A DNA stretch of 34,716 nt from Spirochaetaceae bacterium (GTDB lineage: Bacteria; Spirochaetota; Spirochaetia; DSM-27196; PWMO01), in the NCBI GenBank assembly GCA_007693485.1, contig REDM01000230.1, forward strand, positions 1-34,716. The letters are read 5' to 3'. The position numbers were made by a program, and so were the translations under genes. Below are positions 31,981 through 34,716 of this stretch, piece by piece. The notes beneath the pieces are model-generated. The model searched no databases. It was not told the DNA's origin and was given only the letters and a program-made list of their open reading frames with translations. Within the stretch, counting starts at the first letter, position 1; every line of letters begins with the position of its first letter.

Positions 31981-33293
31981 CGAGTCGCTCCCGATTCCTG
32001 CTGCTGGTGGTAGCGGTCGAGCAGCCGCGCGAACGCGGTGCGCAGCGACTCGGCGCGTGCCGGTTCGAGGGAGGTCTCTCGGGTGAGCAGTTCTTCGAAT
32101 ACGCGGCGGGGGTCGTCGGTCAGGCTCTCGATCACCTCGGCATCGCTGAGTCCGGAGGTGTCGCGTTCCGCAGCGTCCGGCACAAGGCGATCTGCCCGCA
32201 CGACGCGGACCACCTCGAAAGGCAGCCCCGCTGCGGCCTCGGTCACCCGGGCGGAAAGGTCGTCGACGGTAGACGCCTCGGAGACGATCACCTCAACCCA
32301 CGTCGGCAGCTCGGCGGTGTTGGGGTCAAATGCGGCAAGCGTCTCTTCGATGCGACCGGCGGCGGTGCGAAGCTGGACGAGGCGGCGCGTGGCCGGAGTT
32401 GGCAGCGGAGTGACGCTCGTCGTTCCCCACAGTTCTCCGGAACCCTGCGGGTTCACGTCAAGAATCAGCACCTGCTTCTGGTCTTCCGCTTCGCTGAAGC
32501 TGAGCGGAATGGGGGATCCCGAGTACCAGACCGAACAGGCGGAGTTGGCGCCGCCGGGATTCTGCGGCCGGTGGAGGTGGCCGAGGAGAATCGCGGCGAA
32601 GTCATCGGGAAAACGGTTGGAGGGTACGCTGCCGAGCCCTCCGATGTGGATGGCCCGCTCGCTGTCGCTGGGCGCGGCGCCGAGGACCGTAAGGTGGCCC
32701 ATTCCCAAGAGAGGGGCGCCCGTGGCGGCAAACCGCTCGCGGTACGCGGAGGCGGTCTCGGTGTAGACGCGTTCGATTCCCTGCACCAGCTGGGTCTGAA
32801 TATCGTCGTAGGTTTCGCCGGCACGACCGATGCGCAGGTCGCGGTCGCGCAGGAATGGAACCGCGGCTACCACCACGCGGGGAGCGTCGGCGGACGGAAG
32901 GGGAATCAGCCGTTCTTCGGGTGCAACGGGAAGAGCGCCCACGACGTATGCGCCCAGCGACTGAAGCGCGCGTCGGGGCGCCTCGAGCTGGGCTGCAGAG
33001 TCGTGGTTCCCCGCGATCACCACCAGCGAGCACCCACCGGCGCGGTGCAGCGCCGCCACAAAGCTGTAGTACTGTTCGAGGGCGCTGTTGGGCGGGTTGG
33101 CAGTGTCAAAGACGTCTCCGGCCACAAGGATCACATCCACCTGGTGATCCTGCACGGCATCAATCAGCCAGAGCAGGAACCGGCGATGCTCCTCCTCGCG
33201 CGAGCGATCGTTCAGGAGTTTGCCAAGGTGCCAGTCGGCCGTATGCAGGAGACGGAATGCTCCGGCGGGCTTGGGATGCAGCGCCATCGTCAT
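31977..33293 (-). CDS. sbcD: Exonuclease SbcCD subunit SbcD
   Basis: SbcD is the Mre11-like Mn-dependent nuclease partner of SbcC. The 438-residue protein has the metallophosphoesterase motifs TADWHLG (D20, H22), GDVFD (D60), GNHD (N96, H97) and later LLGHLHRPQ. The C-terminal part resembles the SbcD capping domain. ATG 33293 overlaps the TGA of the aldehyde dehydrogenase gene; ATG 33287 is a possible alternative. The end overlaps sbcC by four bases. Confidence 0.96.
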   Translation of the reverse strand: MTMALHPKPAGAFRLLHTADWHLGKLLNDRSREEEHRRFLLWLIDAVQDHQVDVILVAGDVFDTANPPNSALEQYYSFVAALHRAGGCSLVVIAGNHDSAAQLEAPRRALQSLGAYVVGALPVAPEERLIPLPSADAPRVVVAAVPFLRDRDLRIGRAGETYDDIQTQLVQGIERVYTETASAYRERFAATGAPLLGMGHLTVLGAAPSDSERAIHIGGLGSVPSNRFPDDFAAILLGHLHRPQNPGGANSACSVWYSGSPIPLSFSEAEDQKQVLILDVNPQGSGELWGTTSVTPLPTPATRRLVQLRTAAGRIEETLAAFDPNTAELPTWVEVIVSEASTVDDLSARVTEAAAGLPFEVVRVVRADRLVPDAAERDTSGLSDAEVIESLTDDPRRVFEELLTRETSLEPARAESLRTAFARLLDRYHQQQESGATR

Positions 33294-34672
33294 CCCATCA
33301 GTTTGCGGACCGCAGAGACGCTCGGCTCGCGTCCGGGGTAGGCGATCTTCAGTTCGAAGCGGCTCGATTGCTGCAGGAAGCCTTTCCAGTGGGTGAATGC
33401 GTCAAAGCTCGCCTTGCCGTGGTAGGAGCCAAGTCCGCTTGGACCCACACCACCAAAGGGGAGGTGGGTCGATGCAACGTGGAGTACCACCGAATTGATG
33501 CCCCCGCCGCCGCAGGATACCTCGCTCAGGAAGCGGGCACGGTTTGCGCGCGATTCGGAGAAAAGGTAGGCAGCCAGCGGTTTGGGGCGCTCGCGGGCAA
33601 AGGCGATGCAGTCGTCAAAGCTGTCCCGCGGAATCACGGGAAGGATGGGACCAAAAATCTCATCCGTCATGGACGGATGGGCGGGATCGGCCGGAAAGAT
33701 GATGGTGGGTTCGATACGGCAGCGGGCCGCGTCCCTGCGGCCGCCGAGGATCGAGGTGTCCCCATCGCCGAGCATGGCGGTCAGGCGCTGGAAGTGGCGC
33801 CCGTTGATGATGCGCGATCCCTCCTCGGCCGCGAGTGGGTCGGTTCCGTAGAACTCGGTGATGGTCGTCCGCATCAGCGCTACCAGCTCGGCAGCGCGGT
33901 CCGCGCCTTCCACCAGGAGGTAGTCGGGCGCGACGCAGGTTTGTCCGGCGTTGAGGTACTTCCCCCAGACGATCTTGCGCGCGGTGTAACCGAGGTTGGC
34001 GCTGTGGTCCACGATCACCGGACTTTTGCCGCCAAGCTCCAGGGTAACCGGCGTGAGGCGACGGGCGGCCTTCTCCATCACAATTCGGCCAACCGGCACC
34101 GAGCCGGTGAAGAAGATCTTGTCACACGGCTCATCGAGCAGACGCGAGGTGAACTCGGCGTCTCCGCAGACAGCGGCCACCAGTGCGGGGTCGAAGCAGT
34201 CGTCGAACATCGCCTGCAGGGCGGCGGCAGTTGCCGCGGCCACTTCCGACGGTTTGACCACCGCGGTGTTGCCGGCGGCAATCGCGCCCACCAGCGGAGA
34301 GAGCAGCAGCTGCACCGGATAGTTCCACGGCGCGATGATCAGACAGACCCCGTAGGGTTCGGGGTAGAGGCGGCTCGAGCCGGGAAGGTTGTGAAGGTCG
34401 GTTCGGGCTCGCCGGGGTCTGCTCCATCGGGCGAGTCGTTTTCGGGCGTGTTTGATTTCCTTGTAGACGAGTCCCACCTCGGTGGTGTAGGCCTCGAAAT
34501 CGCTTTTGCCCAGGTCCTGTTTCAGCGCGGCAAAGAGCGCTGCCTCGTGGCGGCGGATTGCCGCGTCCAGAAGGTCGAGCAGGGCTCTGCGCGCTGCGAC
34601 GGAGCGGGTCGCTCCACTGTGGAAGGTGGTCCGCTGTCGCTGCAGCAGGCCGGCGATGGCGTCGGGTGTCAT
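33290..34672 (-). CDS. Aldehyde dehydrogenase, class III-like
   Basis: This enzyme oxidises aldehydes to acids with NAD(P). The 460-residue length and the absence of a longer N-terminus fit the class III (ALDH3/YwdH, CalB-like) group. Motifs are PWNYP (N117), FFTGSVPVGR (187-196), LELGGKSP (E212) and NAGQTCVAPDY (C246). Long-chain or aromatic aldehydes are typical for the group; the substrate here is not known. There is no ribosome binding site before ATG 34672; a -10 element ends six bases upstream. It is the first gene of the overlapping ALDH-sbcD-sbcC-radical SAM run. Confidence 0.95.
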   Translation of the reverse strand: MTPDAIAGLLQRQRTTFHSGATRSVAARRALLDLLDAAIRRHEAALFAALKQDLGKSDFEAYTTEVGLVYKEIKHARKRLARWSRPRRARTDLHNLPGSSRLYPEPYGVCLIIAPWNYPVQLLLSPLVGAIAAGNTAVVKPSEVAAATAAALQAMFDDCFDPALVAAVCGDAEFTSRLLDEPCDKIFFTGSVPVGRIVMEKAARRLTPVTLELGGKSPVIVDHSANLGYTARKIVWGKYLNAGQTCVAPDYLLVEGADRAAELVALMRTTITEFYGTDPLAAEEGSRIINGRHFQRLTAMLGDGDTSILGGRRDAARCRIEPTIIFPADPAHPSMTDEIFGPILPVIPRDSFDDCIAFARERPKPLAAYLFSESRANRARFLSEVSCGGGGINSVVLHVASTHLPFGGVGPSGLGSYHGKASFDAFTHWKGFLQQSSRFELKIAYPGREPSVSAVRKLMG

Positions 34673-34678
34673 GCGACG

Positions 34679-34707
34679 ATACTACCGCAAACCGAACTCG
34701 GCGTCAC
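34679..34707 (-). promoter_or_regulatory. Promoter predicting a leaderless ALDH-sbcDC mRNA
   Basis: On the minus strand GTGACG (34707-34702), exactly 17 bases and TAGTAT (34684-34679) end six bases before ATG 34672. CGTCGC in between is not a ribosome binding site. Both hexamers match four of six consensus positions. Confidence 0.5.
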
Positions 34708-34716
34708 CGGGGATGG

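Noticed and set aside
32007-33341. 444-codon open frame on the plus strand opposite sbcD
   Set aside because: It covers the well-supported sbcD gene in antisense and its product has no family features.
1-34716. CRISPR array, tRNA, rRNA, insertion sequence or prophage
   Set aside because: I saw no regularly spaced repeats, no cloverleaf or rRNA sequence, and no transposase, integrase or phage structural gene.

Overview
The window is GC-rich, gene-dense bacterial chromosome with no phage, transposon, CRISPR, rRNA or tRNA sequence that I can see. A troABCD-troR manganese operon of the Treponema type, SufS/SufU, a class III aldehyde dehydrogenase and a bacterial homologue of the queuosine mannosyltransferase point to a free-living, Spirochaeta-like spirochaete. 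This assignment is an inference from gene content and is not certain.

Layout. 1-585: 3'-truncated bioY (minus). 770-3937: a chemoreceptor, then a D,D-carboxypeptidase. 3948-6907: a dihydroorotate-dehydrogenase-like flavoprotein (minus) diverging from an FAD/NAD oxidoreductase, followed by a Mn-type superoxide dismutase and the one strong intrinsic terminator of the window. 7054-10210: sufS-sufU-purU-CYTH, probably one operon. 10250-14394: a lipid-kinase-like gene, then an XRE-cupin regulator divergent from an SDR-type threonine dehydrogenase, which is coupled to rlmD. 14422-19860: troA-troB-troC-troD-troR with a strong promoter overlapped by a DtxR-type dyad. 19814-23625 (minus): a DUF255 protein and a DUF1980/DUF318 permease pair. 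23734-27656: a NicO-type Ni/Co exporter, a YhiN-like flavoprotein, a phosphoribosyltransferase and a tRNA-queuosine mannosyltransferase homologue. 27671-34672 (minus): aldehyde dehydrogenase-sbcD-sbcC-radical SAM, each junction overlapping by 4 bases.

How the genes work together. The middle of the window is rich in metal handling: manganese import (TroABCD), its regulator (TroR), a Mn-type SOD, a Ni/Co exporter and a DUF1980/DUF318 pair. The most striking point is that both Tro permeases carry a C-terminal DtxR/MntR-like domain that keeps the metal-binding residues, and a complete separate TroR follows. Chlamydia YtgCR is a precedent for a single permease-repressor fusion; here there are two fusions plus a free repressor.

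A second theme is expression. Several genes without a recognisable ribosome binding site have a sigma70-like -10 element ending 5-7 bases before the start codon, which suggests leaderless mRNAs. Convergent genes end on top of each other or almost so, with little sign of terminators.
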